Source of the DNA: Xiashengella succiniciproducens
GTDB taxonomy: Bacteria; Bacteroidota; Bacteroidia; Bacteroidales; Marinilabiliaceae
Direction: 5' to 3'
Assembly (NCBI RefSeq): GCF_023674465.1
Contig: NZ_CP098400.1
Coordinates: 1,350,801 to 1,414,800 of the forward strand
Length of the DNA: 64,000 nt
The notes beneath the pieces were generated by a model that searched no databases, had not been told where the DNA came from, and saw only the letters and a list, made by a program, of their open reading frames with translations. A program made the translations under genes and the position numbers. Position 1 is the first letter of the stretch. Each line of letters starts with the position of its first letter. This document shows, in pieces, positions 9,206-17,738 of this stretch.

Positions 9206-9829
9206 ATGACTAAATTTCAAAAATCACTGCTCTTAGTATTCCTGATTCTCTTGGTCGACCAGGCAGTAAAAATCTGGATTAAGACACATATGTCACTTTA
9301 TCAGGAGTACAGGGTGTTTGACTGGTTCAGGATTTATTTTATTGAAAACAACGGCATGGCTTTCGGGATGGAGTTTACCGGAGAATATGGTAAACTATTC
9401 CTTAGCCTGTTTAGGATACTGGCAGTTATAGGTATCGGATGGTATCTTTATAAGATATGCCAAAAAGAGGTAGTTCATACAGGCTTTGTAGTTTGTGTAA
9501 GCATGGTAATGGCCGGTGCAATAGGCAACATTATTGACAGCGCATTTTATGGCCTGTTGTTTAGCGAAAGTGCTCATGGTGTTGTTTCCACATTTATGGG
9601 GCCGGAGGGAGGCTATGCCAGCTTCCTGCACGGCAGGGTAGTCGATATGCTGTATTTCCCTGTGATTGACGGATATTATCCGGACTGGTTCCCCTTTGTT
9701 GGAGGAAACAGGTTTATCTTTTTCAGGCCTGTGTTTAATATTGCTGACGCATCTATATCATTAGGTATTATAGCGATACTACTGTTTCAGAAGAAATTCT
9801 TTCCAGAAGCAAAAAAGGCAGAGGCTTAA
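9206..9829 (+). CDS. lspA: Lipoprotein signal peptidase II
   Basis: Aspartyl protease of the inner membrane that removes signal peptides from prolipoproteins. It is 207 aa, somewhat longer than the roughly 165-residue E. coli enzyme. Four membrane helices are visible (about 5-22, 65-85, 95-115, 180-198). Family motifs are present: ENNGMAFGM, GAIGNIIDS, GRVVDMLYF with one catalytic Asp and FNIADASISLG with the other. The extra length lies around GYYPDWFPFVGGN. The stop codon sits in the loop of a strong terminator hairpin. Many lipoproteins in this window (SPOR protein, 40 kb and 63 kb genes) would be its substrates. Confidence 0.96.
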   Translation: MTKFQKSLLLVFLILLVDQAVKIWIKTHMSLYQEYRVFDWFRIYFIENNGMAFGMEFTGEYGKLFLSLFRILAVIGIGWYLYKICQKEVVHTGFVVCVSMVMAGAIGNIIDSAFYGLLFSESAHGVVSTFMGPEGGYASFLHGRVVDMLYFPVIDGYYPDWFPFVGGNRFIFFRPVFNIADASISLGIIAILLFQKKFFPEAKKAEA

Positions 9830-9850
9830 ACCTCTGCCTTTTTTGCTTCT
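9805..9850. terminator. Bidirectional terminator overlapping the lspA stop
   Basis: Perfect 20-bp inverted repeat, arms 9805-9824 and 9831-9850 with loop cttaaa. The right arm ends CCTTTTTTGC and the left begins with the matching A-run, so it can work on both strands. The lspA TAA (9827-9829) is in the loop. Confidence 0.9.
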
Positions 9851-10012
9851 GGGTGGTGCCTTACTCTCATGTCAAAAGGACGCCATATTTTTGCAAATAT
9901 TCTCAGATTACCTCTGTAGGAGTACAAAAATCAATCTCCAGATAAATTGATTATTCTACGTCAATGACGTGCGGGCCTGTATTTGATATCGTGTCTTGGT
10001 CATTATTCTTCC

Positions 10013-12178
10013 CTATAGACGTTGCTTCTTTTTCTTCAATTCGGGGTACTCAATCCTGGCATGGTAGATATTCTTAAGCTTTTGCTTGAATAAGTCCTTT
10101 ACAGTATTGATTTCCTTGAACGTAATAGGGGCGTCGATAAACTGATTCTCGGCTATCTGACTATTGATAATGTTTTCAACCAGTCGGTCTATCTCATCAT
10201 CCGAGTAGCTTTTGAGACTGCGTGATGCAGCCTCAACCGAGTCAGCCATCATAAGCACGGCAGTTTCCTTGGTGAAAGGAGTGGGGCCGGGGTAGCAGAA
10301 GAGGCTTACATCTACTTCATCGTCAGGCCTTTCATTCACATACATATTGTAGAAGTACTTGGCTTTCATCGTACCGTGGTGGGTCTCGATAAAGTCAATT
10401 ATCTGCCGTGGCAGCTTTTCCTTGTGCGCCATTTTGACCCCGTTTTCAACATGACTTATTATAATCTGGGCACTTTCTTCATATGAAAGGTGCTCATGCG
10501 GATTGATACCACTTGTCTGGTTTTCCGTGAAGTACAACGGTGCCATTAGCTTACCGATATCGTGATACATAGCTCCAGTTCGTACAAGCATCGGATTACC
10601 ACCAATTACATAAATGGCCTCCTGTGCCAGATTCCCTACCTGTATTGAGTGTTGGAAGGTGCCTGGTGCCTTTTCAGCAAGTCGTCTAAGTATTGGGTGG
10701 TTGGTATCGGACAGTTCTACAAGGGTCACATCCGAAAGGAATCCGAATAATTTCTCGAATATATAGATAAGCGGATAGACCAGGAGCAACAGACCTCCGT
10801 TAATAGCCAGGTTACGATACATGATGTAGTCAATCCTTGTGAAGTCCCCTTCCTGCCATAACTTGAGTCCGGTATACAGAACAGAGTAACTCAGTACTAT
10901 AAGGATAGCGGCCCTGACAAGCTGAGACCTCCTTGTCATACGATACAAGCTGTACATTGCAACAAGCCCGATAGGTATCTGGATAATAGCAAACTCGAAG
11001 CTGTTTGGTGCAAACGAAGCTGACAGCAATATTGTTGTTACGTGCAGGAAGAATGCAAGCCTGCTGTCGAAGAATATTCTGACTATTATTGGAAGGATAG
11101 CAAAAGGAATTATATAGATTAGCCCCTGTTCTGTAGAATTCCTTGCAAGCTGTGCAAATATGACCATTACAACAACCAGGATAAGTAGGAAGCTTATCGA
11201 CTTAAGATTCTTGAATTCGTCACGTCTGAAGTAAAACAGGAAGTAGTAAACAATAGTAAAGAGCATCGCTATAAGCAGCGCCTGACCAAGCAGCACTATG
11301 TAGTGGCTGGTTCCCTTACCAAGTCTGCTCTCATATTCTGATTTCAGTGAATCCAATATCTTTCCACTTTCCTCTGTTATTAGTTCCCCGGTATCAATAA
11401 TACGCTGTCCGGACAATACTACCCCGCTTGAAAGGCTTATATCGGCCAGAATACGTTCCTTTTCCTGCTCGGTACGTCCTTCGTCATACACAATATTAGA
11501 TTGCAGATATTTGTTGAGCTGGAGATCATCGATAAACTGTTCCAGAGTTCTGTGATTCACCGTAGCCCTTTGGTTAATGTATGAAGTAAGACCTTTTGTA
11601 AGATGCTGGTATGCTGAAGGATAGTTGTAAAACTCCCCAAGTTCGTTACGCTCAGCAAAATTATCCCTGACAACAGATATTATCATTGTTGAGGGCCTGT
11701 CCTGATACTCTTCAGGAAGGGTGATAATACCTTTATTGTATGTTTCTGTCAGCAGTCTTTTGATTTGTGACCTTACACCTGAAAAGATGTCATATTCGGG
11801 TCGTCCCTGTAATGGTAGGGTCAGAAAGGGGTACTTGGCTATCAGACGCAGTCTGGCAGAGTTGAAATCGCTTTCAAAAAGGCTCAGTTGTGTATGTTCT
11901 ACTTCCTCATTATAGCGGAAATACGGATAGAAGTCACTTAGAGTCTTTTCCCTTTCAGCCTTTAATTCGGCCTGAGTTTTGTAGATAGGAAAATCGAATG
12001 GCGCGATAAGTGTGCTGTGAGGCCAGGGTTTGCCCTTGGTATATTCGTAACCAAATTTGCCCTGTCTGGGGAAGAAATAAGTTACGATGGTTACTGCAGC
12101 CAGGAATAGCACTATGCGATTGATAGCTATCGAATATTTTCTAATGGTATCGAGCATAGAGTGAATATGTAAATTCAA
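10013..12178 (-). CDS. 7TMR-HD phosphohydrolase, PgpH-type (c-di-AMP phosphodiesterase family)
   Basis: Integral membrane HD-domain protein, 721 aa. Order: one N-terminal helix (about 17-36), a long extracytoplasmic 7TMR-HDED region (about 40-290), a block of seven helices (about 295-490) and a cytoplasmic HD domain (about 500-690). Metal-binding motifs include HSIQVGNLAQEA, YHDIGKL (H539/D540 by codon position), HLSYEESAQIIISHV and ETHHGTM. PgpH members hydrolyse c-di-AMP to pApA. That activity is inferred from family. A start at the internal Met 8 is also possible. The gene is divergent from the NlpC/P60 peptidase. Confidence 0.87.
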   Translation of the reverse strand: MNLHIHSMLDTIRKYSIAINRIVLFLAAVTIVTYFFPRQGKFGYEYTKGKPWPHSTLIAPFDFPIYKTQAELKAEREKTLSDFYPYFRYNEEVEHTQLSLFESDFNSARLRLIAKYPFLTLPLQGRPEYDIFSGVRSQIKRLLTETYNKGIITLPEEYQDRPSTMIISVVRDNFAERNELGEFYNYPSAYQHLTKGLTSYINQRATVNHRTLEQFIDDLQLNKYLQSNIVYDEGRTEQEKERILADISLSSGVVLSGQRIIDTGELITEESGKILDSLKSEYESRLGKGTSHYIVLLGQALLIAMLFTIVYYFLFYFRRDEFKNLKSISFLLILVVVMVIFAQLARNSTEQGLIYIIPFAILPIIVRIFFDSRLAFFLHVTTILLSASFAPNSFEFAIIQIPIGLVAMYSLYRMTRRSQLVRAAILIVLSYSVLYTGLKLWQEGDFTRIDYIMYRNLAINGGLLLLVYPLIYIFEKLFGFLSDVTLVELSDTNHPILRRLAEKAPGTFQHSIQVGNLAQEAIYVIGGNPMLVRTGAMYHDIGKLMAPLYFTENQTSGINPHEHLSYEESAQIIISHVENGVKMAHKEKLPRQIIDFIETHHGTMKAKYFYNMYVNERPDDEVDVSLFCYPGPTPFTKETAVLMMADSVEAASRSLKSYSDDEIDRLVENIINSQIAENQFIDAPITFKEINTVKDLFKQKLKNIYHARIEYPELKKKKQRL

Positions 12179-12273
12179 ACTACAAAGTTACTCAATATAT
12201 TGATATCGTGAGATCAACAATCTTGTGAAAATTTGGGGCAGAGCTGTTGTGTGGTTAACATCCCCTTTTTAGC

Positions 12274-12281
12274 TATCTTTG
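12274..12281 (+). promoter_or_regulatory. Probable -7 box for the NlpC/P60 gene
   Basis: TATCTTTG matches the TAnnTTTG consensus, 37 bases before the chosen ATG at 12318. No good TTTG is seen at -33. The box argues against the upstream TTG at 12279 as the start. Confidence 0.5.
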
Positions 12282-12317
12282 GCATTTAGATTTCCCGGGA
12301 TATTTAATAGTTCAACT

Positions 12318-13091
12318 ATGAGTGGATCAATTAGTTCTTTTAGCGTGATTCCTGTTCGCAAGGAACCGGCCGAGCAAAGTGAGATGGAGACCCAGATCCT
12401 TTTTGGTGAGGTGTTTTATGAGCTTGAAGCTGTGCAGGGCTGGAGGCGCGTACGTCTTGCCTTTGATGCTTATGAGGGCTGGATAGACGAGAAATACATG
12501 GTCGCAACTCCTGATAGGGAGATAGAGCTATGGAACAGCTCTCCGGGAATACTGGTGACTCAGCCGGTTATCAAGCTTATCAGAGAGCCTGAAAAGAGTG
12601 TTCAGTACGTTCCTGCGGGAAGTCGGATAGCCTTCAACGGAGAGATACGGAATTCTTTCAGCATAGGCAACAGGGAGTATTATTATCAGAATACTACTCC
12701 TGAAAGAAAGCCCGAACTTGAAGAGGTGGCCCGTGGTTTTCTGAACGCACCTTACCTGTGGGGTGGCCGAACTTTTATGGGTATTGACTGTTCGGGACTG
12801 TCCCAACTTGTTTTCAAGCTTATGGGTTATCCGCTCCCACGTAACGCATCGCAGCAGATCGAACTAGGGAAGATGGTTTCCTTTGTTGAGGAAGCTCGTG
12901 CAGGTGACCTTGCATTCTTTGATAACGAGGATGGTAATATTGTGCATGTGGGAATCTGTCTGGGTAACGGACGTATACTTCATGCAAGCGGAGAAGTCAG
13001 ACTTGACCACCTTGATCATCAGGGTATTTTCTCACAGGAGGCTCGTAAATACACGCACCATCTGAGAGTAATCAAGAGGATTATCGACTAG
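12318..13091 (+). CDS. C40 (NlpC/P60) cell-wall peptidase with SH3-like N-terminus
   Basis: Predicted gamma-D-Glu-diaminopimelate endopeptidase that cleaves peptidoglycan peptides, 257 aa from the ATG. The N-terminal half (about 10-70) looks like a bacterial SH3 domain (FYELEAVQGWRRVRL...YEGWID), with a second linker or SH3 region to about 120. The C-terminal NlpC/P60 domain carries GIDCSGLSQLVF with catalytic Cys (about residue 158), GDLAFFDNEDGNIVHVGI with the catalytic His, and HASG. No signal peptide is visible, so it may act on recycled cytoplasmic muropeptides, as YkfC-type enzymes do. An upstream TTG at 12279 is rejected because it overlaps the likely promoter. Confidence 0.9.
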   Translation: MSGSISSFSVIPVRKEPAEQSEMETQILFGEVFYELEAVQGWRRVRLAFDAYEGWIDEKYMVATPDREIELWNSSPGILVTQPVIKLIREPEKSVQYVPAGSRIAFNGEIRNSFSIGNREYYYQNTTPERKPELEEVARGFLNAPYLWGGRTFMGIDCSGLSQLVFKLMGYPLPRNASQQIELGKMVSFVEEARAGDLAFFDNEDGNIVHVGICLGNGRILHASGEVRLDHLDHQGIFSQEARKYTHHLRVIKRIID

Positions 13092-13184
13092 ATATTAATT
13101 ACATTGTCGTGTCATTCCATCTCAGCATTCAAATCTATAATCATCAATAGTCTTGCTGTATGGTCAGACTAAAATCGAAATGCT

Positions 13185-13640
13185 ATGTATCAATATAACT
13201 ACCCTCGTCCGGCACTTACAGCAGATGTGGTTTTGTTTGTAAAAAATGATAAGGAGACCAGAGTGCTACTGATCAGGAGAGGCAAGGAGCCCTTTATGGG
13301 CAGTTGGGCCTTGCCCGGTGGTTTTGTAGATGAGAATGAAGATATTAAGGATGCTGCGTTAAGGGAATTGAAGGAAGAGACCGGTATTGTTGGTTTAGAC
13401 CTTATTCAGGTTGGTGCATATGGCAAACCAGGTCGTGATCCACGTGGGCATACAGTGTCTGTGGTTTACACTGCAATACTCGATTCCGAACCAGAATATC
13501 AGGCAGGCGATGATGCAGCAGAAGCTGGGTGGTTTACTATTGATGAACTCCCCGGTCTTGCTTTTGACCATGAGGAGATTATTACTGATGCAGCAAGGAT
13601 GTTAAAGCTGGGTATTCCTGTAACTGTCACGAAGAACTAG
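13185..13640 (+). CDS. Nudix hydrolase
   Basis: A 151-aa hydrolase of a nucleoside-diphosphate-linked substrate. The complete Nudix box is present: G46, E52, then R60-E61-x-x-E64-E65-x-G67, matching GX5EX7REUXEEXGU. The N-terminus (YPRPALTADVVLF) and the overall size resemble ADP-ribose/NADH-type Nudix enzymes, but the substrate cannot be assigned. Its last 39 bases overlap the end of the convergent WbqC gene. Confidence 0.93.
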   Translation: MYQYNYPRPALTADVVLFVKNDKETRVLLIRRGKEPFMGSWALPGGFVDENEDIKDAALRELKEETGIVGLDLIQVGAYGKPGRDPRGHTVSVVYTAILDSEPEYQAGDDAAEAGWFTIDELPGLAFDHEEIITDAARMLKLGIPVTVTKN

Positions 13641-14243
13641 GGGAGTCTCTGGTCCCTTGTTGAAAATCAGATCGAGTATAGACAGATTTGGTGCAAACTC
13701 CTTTCCAAGTCCCAGAACCTGCCTGTAAGGCTGTGGCTTGAATTCCTCATCCCTGGCAATATCCATCCTGGGGTGTATCAATTCCCTAAAATCCCTCCTG
13801 TCATCATAAGTGCCAAAGAAATCCTCAGTATAACTGACTACCGATGGATCTATGTCAGCACAATCCAAAGCAAAGGCCAGGGCAGCTTCGTTGAGGTCCT
13901 TGAGAAAGGTCCATTTCTTCTGAAGAATTGCATCAATTTCATCCCTGTAGTACAGGTAGTATGGGGAAGAGTTATAAGCCGATTCGATCGAACGGATATG
14001 ATTATCAGGCCATGGGAGGTGGTAAGCAACCCGCACGTCTCGGGTCATAGGCTTTTTGCCCGACTCATTTGCCACAGGTACTGACAATGCCATAGGACCG
14101 TTGGCTGCATATATAACATAGCGATTTCGATAGCTACGTCGTTGATAGCTATCGCATACTTCTATAAGGGCATCGTTAGCCCTTGTGAGGTGAACAAAGT
14201 ACTGAACAGGAGCAAAGAGAGCGCAACCAAGGATAACCTTCAC
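13602..14243 (-). CDS. WbqC-like family protein
   Basis: 213 aa, starting with GTG and overlapping the LapA-like stop by 4 bp (GTGA), so translation is probably coupled. It begins VILGCALFAPVQYFVHL, the typical WbqC opening with the conserved PY/PVQYF region, followed by the YQRRSYRNR segment. WbqC-like proteins are found in O-antigen and surface-glycan loci and are thought to have enzymatic roles related to amino-sugar biosynthesis. The exact reaction is unknown. It is the last gene of a five-gene minus-strand operon. Confidence 0.85.
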   Translation of the reverse strand: MKVILGCALFAPVQYFVHLTRANDALIEVCDSYQRRSYRNRYVIYAANGPMALSVPVANESGKKPMTRDVRVAYHLPWPDNHIRSIESAYNSSPYYLYYRDEIDAILQKKWTFLKDLNEAALAFALDCADIDPSVVSYTEDFFGTYDDRRDFRELIHPRMDIARDEEFKPQPYRQVLGLGKEFAPNLSILDLIFNKGPETPLVLRDSYRNTQL

Positions 14244-14509
14244 ACCTGAATACTTTTGTTGTTGTCGGTTTTCTCAATCACTTCTGCTTCTTCCTCTTCC
14301 TTAGATGGAATAAGCCTCCACCAGGCATAAAGCGCACCGCATACAAGCCCTGTGACAAAGGTTCCTATCAGAAGGATGGCAAGAGAGATGGTCGTCTTCT
14401 TGAAGATGACCTTTACTTCTATGGCTCCTGCATTCTCTACCGAGAAAATTACAAGTAATACGGCCAGTACTACAAAGAGCCAGAATGAAAAATTCAGTTT
14501 TCTTTTCAT
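14240..14509 (-). CDS. LapA-like (DUF1049) small membrane protein
   Basis: An 89-aa protein with two membrane helices (about 7-26 and 40-65) separated by the short VKVIFKKTTISLAI link typical of LapA/YciS domains, and an acidic cytoplasmic tail (SKEEEEAEVIEKTD). In E. coli the homologue assists LPS assembly. Any such role here is inference. It starts 8 bp after the isochorismatase-like gene and overlaps the following WbqC-like gene by 4 bp. Confidence 0.8.
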   Translation of the reverse strand: MKRKLNFSFWLFVVLAVLLVIFSVENAGAIEVKVIFKKTTISLAILLIGTFVTGLVCGALYAWWRLIPSKEEEEAEVIEKTDNNKSIQV

Positions 14510-14517
14510 GGTTTGCC

Positions 14518-15060
14518 TTATTTCACCAATTTGGAAATTGCTTTAAATGTGTCATTTCCTGAATAGCGGCATAGTTCAAACAGTATGGATTCGGTACTTG
14601 TAACAATTATGCCCTCCTGCAACATTCTGTTTACCGCTATACGCTTGTTTTCCTGGTTTCTTGAACCCACACAGTCTTCAATAACCACAGGAATATAGCC
14701 CAGGGCTTTGAGGTCTATTGCAGTCTGAAGAACACAGATATGAGACTCTATGCCTGCCAGTACGATGAACTTGCGACCTTCCTTCTTGATTTCATTCATA
14801 AAAGCTTCGTCGTCACAGCAGCTAAACGGAGTTTTCTCGCCATTCCATACACCTTCCAGCAGGGGTCTGATATCGGCTATGGTTTCACCTAGACCCTTGC
14901 GATACTGCTCGGTAACTTTGAGTGGAATTTCAAGGACCTGGAGGCCTTGAATCAGTGTTTTAAGGTTTTTTGCAAGATTCTCGTTATCTGCAATGTGAGG
15001 GAACAAACGTTCCTGGACGTCAACAATAACAGCAAGTGTTTCTTCTTTGAGTATTCTCAT
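14518..15060 (-). CDS. Isochorismatase-family cysteine hydrolase
   Basis: 180 aa from the ATG at 15060. This start is preferred over one 30 bases upstream because it avoids overlap with the phosphohexomutase stop and fits the family start (AVIVDVQERLFPHI). Catalytic elements are the Asp of VDVQE, a Lys in the VTEQYRKGLGET region and the Cys of AGIESHICVLQTAIDL. It is YcaC-like in size. The substrate is unknown. It follows the phosphohexomutase gene by 22 bp in the operon. Confidence 0.9.
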   Translation of the reverse strand: MRILKEETLAVIVDVQERLFPHIADNENLAKNLKTLIQGLQVLEIPLKVTEQYRKGLGETIADIRPLLEGVWNGEKTPFSCCDDEAFMNEIKKEGRKFIVLAGIESHICVLQTAIDLKALGYIPVVIEDCVGSRNQENKRIAVNRMLQEGIIVTSTESILFELCRYSGNDTFKAISKLVK

Positions 15061-15082
15061 CTTTAAAGTGGCTAAATATATG

Positions 15083-16603
15083 TTAGTCAATATTTTTGAG
15101 TCCGCTCAGGTCAAGGTCGTCATAGTTTTCGAAGAAACGACTGAGTTCGGAAATTATTTCCTTCATTCCAACCGTTTCTTCGCTTTCTATATTAAGGGGC
15201 AGTACCGGGTCGTGGAGAGAGAGGCGAAGCAAGAACCAGCCTTGAGGCTTTGAGCACTGCACGCGTAAACCTTCATAATTTTCGGTTGCCAGTTCCCATC
15301 CCACATGATTGGCTGCGTAGAGTCCCAGTTCGGTAATCACCTTTTCCCCGTATTCCTTGAAGTCAGGGGTGTTGATACCAATCCTTATCTCTATACTACT
15401 CGCCGGTGTCGGAAGCTTTTCAATAAGGTTGATCAGACTCTTACCTTCCTGTTGCAGTCTGGCCATTGTGATTATCAGTTTGGTAATCAGATAAGCCCCG
15501 TCATCGAGGAAGTGGTTTTCCTTGAGTGCCGCATGACCTGATGTTTCAATAGCAAGGTGACATTCCTTACCTTCCTTATTAAGGCGGATTGCCTCGTTAA
15601 TCACATTCTTGTATCCCCGTTGGAAGCGGTGGTGATGACCACCAAGGTATTCATTGATAAACCAGGTCAAACCGTTTGAAGTGATTGAGTCGGTTACTAT
15701 CGTCGTACCCGGGTGTTCTCTGAGAATAACCGCAGATACCATAGCAATCAGACTATTACGGTTTATCATTTGTCCGTTTCGCACAACAAGTGCAGCGCGA
15801 TCCACGTCTGTATCAAAAATAATACCTAGGTCGGCATTTGTAGCTTTTACCTGACGGGTAACAGATAGCATGGCTATTTCATCCTCCGGATTTGGGACAT
15901 GGTTGGGAAATCTACCATCGGGTTCGAGAAACTGGCTTGCAGAGATATCAGCACCTAGCCTGGCGAGTACTTCAGTGGCATAGAAGCCGCCGGCCCCGTT
16001 GCCGGCGTCAACCACTATCTTGAGCCCACTAAGGGGTTCATCAAAGTGCTTGGGATGATTGACCTGTTCACGGATAATCTTTACAAAGCGGGCTGCATAT
16101 TCAGCCATAAAGTCGCGCTTCTCTATCGACCCCTTAGTTTTGCCTCTGAAAGACGCATTGCTTGCAGCAAGTTCCAGAATATCTGTGATATCAGCTTTAT
16201 CAAGGCCACCTTCACAGGTATAAAATTTCATGCCGTTGCGATTGAAGGGGAGGTGACTGGCAGTAAGCATTATCGCTGCTGTAACTGGTTGGTCCTCACT
16301 CAATGTGCTCATGAACATTGCCGGAGACGATGCAAGTCCGAGGTCATATACATCAACACCGCAATCAATGAGGGCTTTGATAAGGGCATCCTTGAGGACG
16401 GGCCCCGAAAGTCTGGAGTCCATACCTACCGATATGGACAGTCTGGTGCCTGGGTAACGCTTATGCAACCATCCAACAAAGGATTGTCCAATACGAGAGA
16501 CAGCTTCCGGTGTGAGGTTTACCTTTTCACCGGGCACGCCCTCGAGGGCGATGCCCCGTATGTCAGAACCGTTCTGCAGTTCTTTCCAGTCAATCTTGCT
16601 CAT
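15083..16603 (-). CDS. Phosphomannomutase/phosphoglucomutase-family enzyme
   Basis: 506-aa alpha-D-phosphohexomutase that interconverts hexose 1- and 6-phosphates. The four domains are visible by motif: the phosphoserine loop TASHLPFNRNG (about 113-123), the metal-binding loop FDTDVDRAA (about 254-262), the sugar-binding ETSGHAAL and a C-terminal phosphate-binding domain. The start codon overlaps the stop of the SIS gene by 4 bp (ATGA). With the SIS isomerase and WbqC gene this suggests supply of activated sugars for surface glycans. The choice between mannose and glucose is not resolvable here. Confidence 0.92.
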   Translation of the reverse strand: MSKIDWKELQNGSDIRGIALEGVPGEKVNLTPEAVSRIGQSFVGWLHKRYPGTRLSISVGMDSRLSGPVLKDALIKALIDCGVDVYDLGLASSPAMFMSTLSEDQPVTAAIMLTASHLPFNRNGMKFYTCEGGLDKADITDILELAASNASFRGKTKGSIEKRDFMAEYAARFVKIIREQVNHPKHFDEPLSGLKIVVDAGNGAGGFYATEVLARLGADISASQFLEPDGRFPNHVPNPEDEIAMLSVTRQVKATNADLGIIFDTDVDRAALVVRNGQMINRNSLIAMVSAVILREHPGTTIVTDSITSNGLTWFINEYLGGHHHRFQRGYKNVINEAIRLNKEGKECHLAIETSGHAALKENHFLDDGAYLITKLIITMARLQQEGKSLINLIEKLPTPASSIEIRIGINTPDFKEYGEKVITELGLYAANHVGWELATENYEGLRVQCSKPQGWFLLRLSLHDPVLPLNIESEETVGMKEIISELSRFFENYDDLDLSGLKNID

Positions 16604-17226
16604 ATCTGTTTGTTTTTGTCAAGCGTGGCAGCCTGACGTGATTTATCACCCAAATATCCTCCGTGATGTCTCAGCGAATAATCATGGTTGGTAAACCCTA
16701 TCTTCTTCATCATCAGAACTACAAGCACATCTCCCAATACAGTCATAATTGTTGTTGAAGTGGTAGGAGTAAGACCAAGGGCACATACTTCACGTGGAGA
16801 GCCAGTAGGAATGAATACATCTGCCTCTGTGGCAAGGACAGAATCCGGATTGCCGGTAATAACAATAAAGCGAATCTCAGGTCTGAGACGGCGTGCCAGA
16901 CTTACCAGTTCGACGATTTCACGGGTCTTACCTGAGTTGGATATCAGCAGCATCACATCGTTTTCCTGAATTACTCCGAGGTCACCATGCTGGGCCTCAG
17001 CAGGGTGAAGAAATACTGCAGGGGTGCCAGTACTGCTGAATGTTGTAGATATATTGACGGCGATCTGGCCGGCCTTACCCATTCCGCTCGTGATAAGTTT
17101 ACCTCTTTTGACGTGCACCTGTTCGTAAATTAATTCAAGTGCCTTTTCAAATTGTGGACCAACGGGTATGTTTCTGACTGCTTCAGCCTCTGCTGAAAGG
17201 ATATCTTTTACTTCGTCCAGTATCAT
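16600..17226 (-). CDS. SIS-domain sugar-phosphate isomerase without CBS domains
   Basis: 208 aa with a single SIS domain: SGMGKAGQIA (about 48-57), ISNSGKTREIVE (about 94-105), ALGLTPTTSTT. The family is KpsF/GutQ/KdsD (arabinose-5-phosphate isomerases), but the two C-terminal CBS domains usual in KdsD are absent and the protein ends shortly after the SIS fold. It could serve as the arabinose-5-phosphate isomerase for Kdo synthesis or act on another aldose/ketose phosphate. It is the first gene of the operon, with a TAaaTTTG -7 box on the minus strand at 17252-17259. Confidence 0.88.
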   Translation of the reverse strand: MILDEVKDILSAEAEAVRNIPVGPQFEKALELIYEQVHVKRGKLITSGMGKAGQIAVNISTTFSSTGTPAVFLHPAEAQHGDLGVIQENDVMLLISNSGKTREIVELVSLARRLRPEIRFIVITGNPDSVLATEADVFIPTGSPREVCALGLTPTTSTTIMTVLGDVLVVLMMKKIGFTNHDYSLRHHGGYLGDKSRQAATLDKNKQI

Positions 17227-17251
17227 GCTTTTTCAGTAAGTTGTTGTAATG

Positions 17252-17259
17252 CAAATTTA
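17252..17259 (-). promoter_or_regulatory. Probable -7 box for the SIS-led operon
   Basis: Minus-strand TAAATTTG (plus strand caaattta), 26 bases upstream of the SIS start. It matches TAnnTTTG. No clear -33 TTTG is seen. A TATATTTG facing the opposite way (17282-17289) would serve yjbQ, making this an 86-bp divergent promoter region. Confidence 0.5.
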
Positions 17260-17281
17260 CCAAAAAAGAGATGAATTGCCT

Positions 17282-17289
17282 TATATTTG
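17282..17289 (+). promoter_or_regulatory. Probable -7 box for yjbQ
   Basis: TATATTTG, matching TAnnTTTG, 24 bases before the ATG at 17313. The -33 region is not convincing. Confidence 0.5.
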
Positions 17290-17312
17290 AGAAGTATTAA
17301 AACTTTGTAGAA

Positions 17313-17732
17313 ATGGTATATCAGACATTTATAACCTTGCCTGAGTACAGGAGGGGTTTTCATTTGATAACCAGGATAATAGAGGCGGAGTTGCGCAAAA
17401 TACCGGATTTGCCACAAAGCGGATTAGTCAACGTGTTTATCCAGCATACCTCTGCAGGACTGACTATCAATGAGAATGCCGACCCGTCGGTGAGGGATGA
17501 CTTTGAGACTATAATGAACAGGCTGGTACCGGAGAACCTGCGGGATTACACCCACACTTTGGAGGGTCTTGATGATATGCCTGCACATGTGAAGGCCTCA
17601 ATGATGGGTTCATCGGTTACAATTCCTCTCTCGGGTGGCAGAATGGCATTGGGAACATGGCAGGGTATCTTCCTCTGTGAGTTCCGCAACCATGGGGGAC
17701 GGCGCAGGCTTATCCTTACGGTAACGTGGTGA
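17313..17732 (+). CDS. YjbQ/UPF0047 family protein
   Basis: 139 aa, the usual length of the YjbQ family (annotated as secondary thiamine-phosphate synthase enzyme). It has the family hallmarks FIQHTSAGLTINENADP (about 48-64), the His-rich TLEGLDDMPAHVKASMMG region and the terminal GTWQGIFLCEFRNHGG. These residues surround a metal-like site. The physiological reaction is uncertain; E. coli YjbQ has weak thiamine-phosphate synthase activity. It is convergent with the HAD gene. Confidence 0.93.
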   Translation: MVYQTFITLPEYRRGFHLITRIIEAELRKIPDLPQSGLVNVFIQHTSAGLTINENADPSVRDDFETIMNRLVPENLRDYTHTLEGLDDMPAHVKASMMGSSVTIPLSGGRMALGTWQGIFLCEFRNHGGRRRLILTVTW

Positions 17733-17738
17733 ATGGTG

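Noticed and set aside
12279..12317. TTG start of the NlpC/P60 gene
   Set aside because: The TTG is part of the -7 box TATCTTTG; the ATG at 12318 is more likely.
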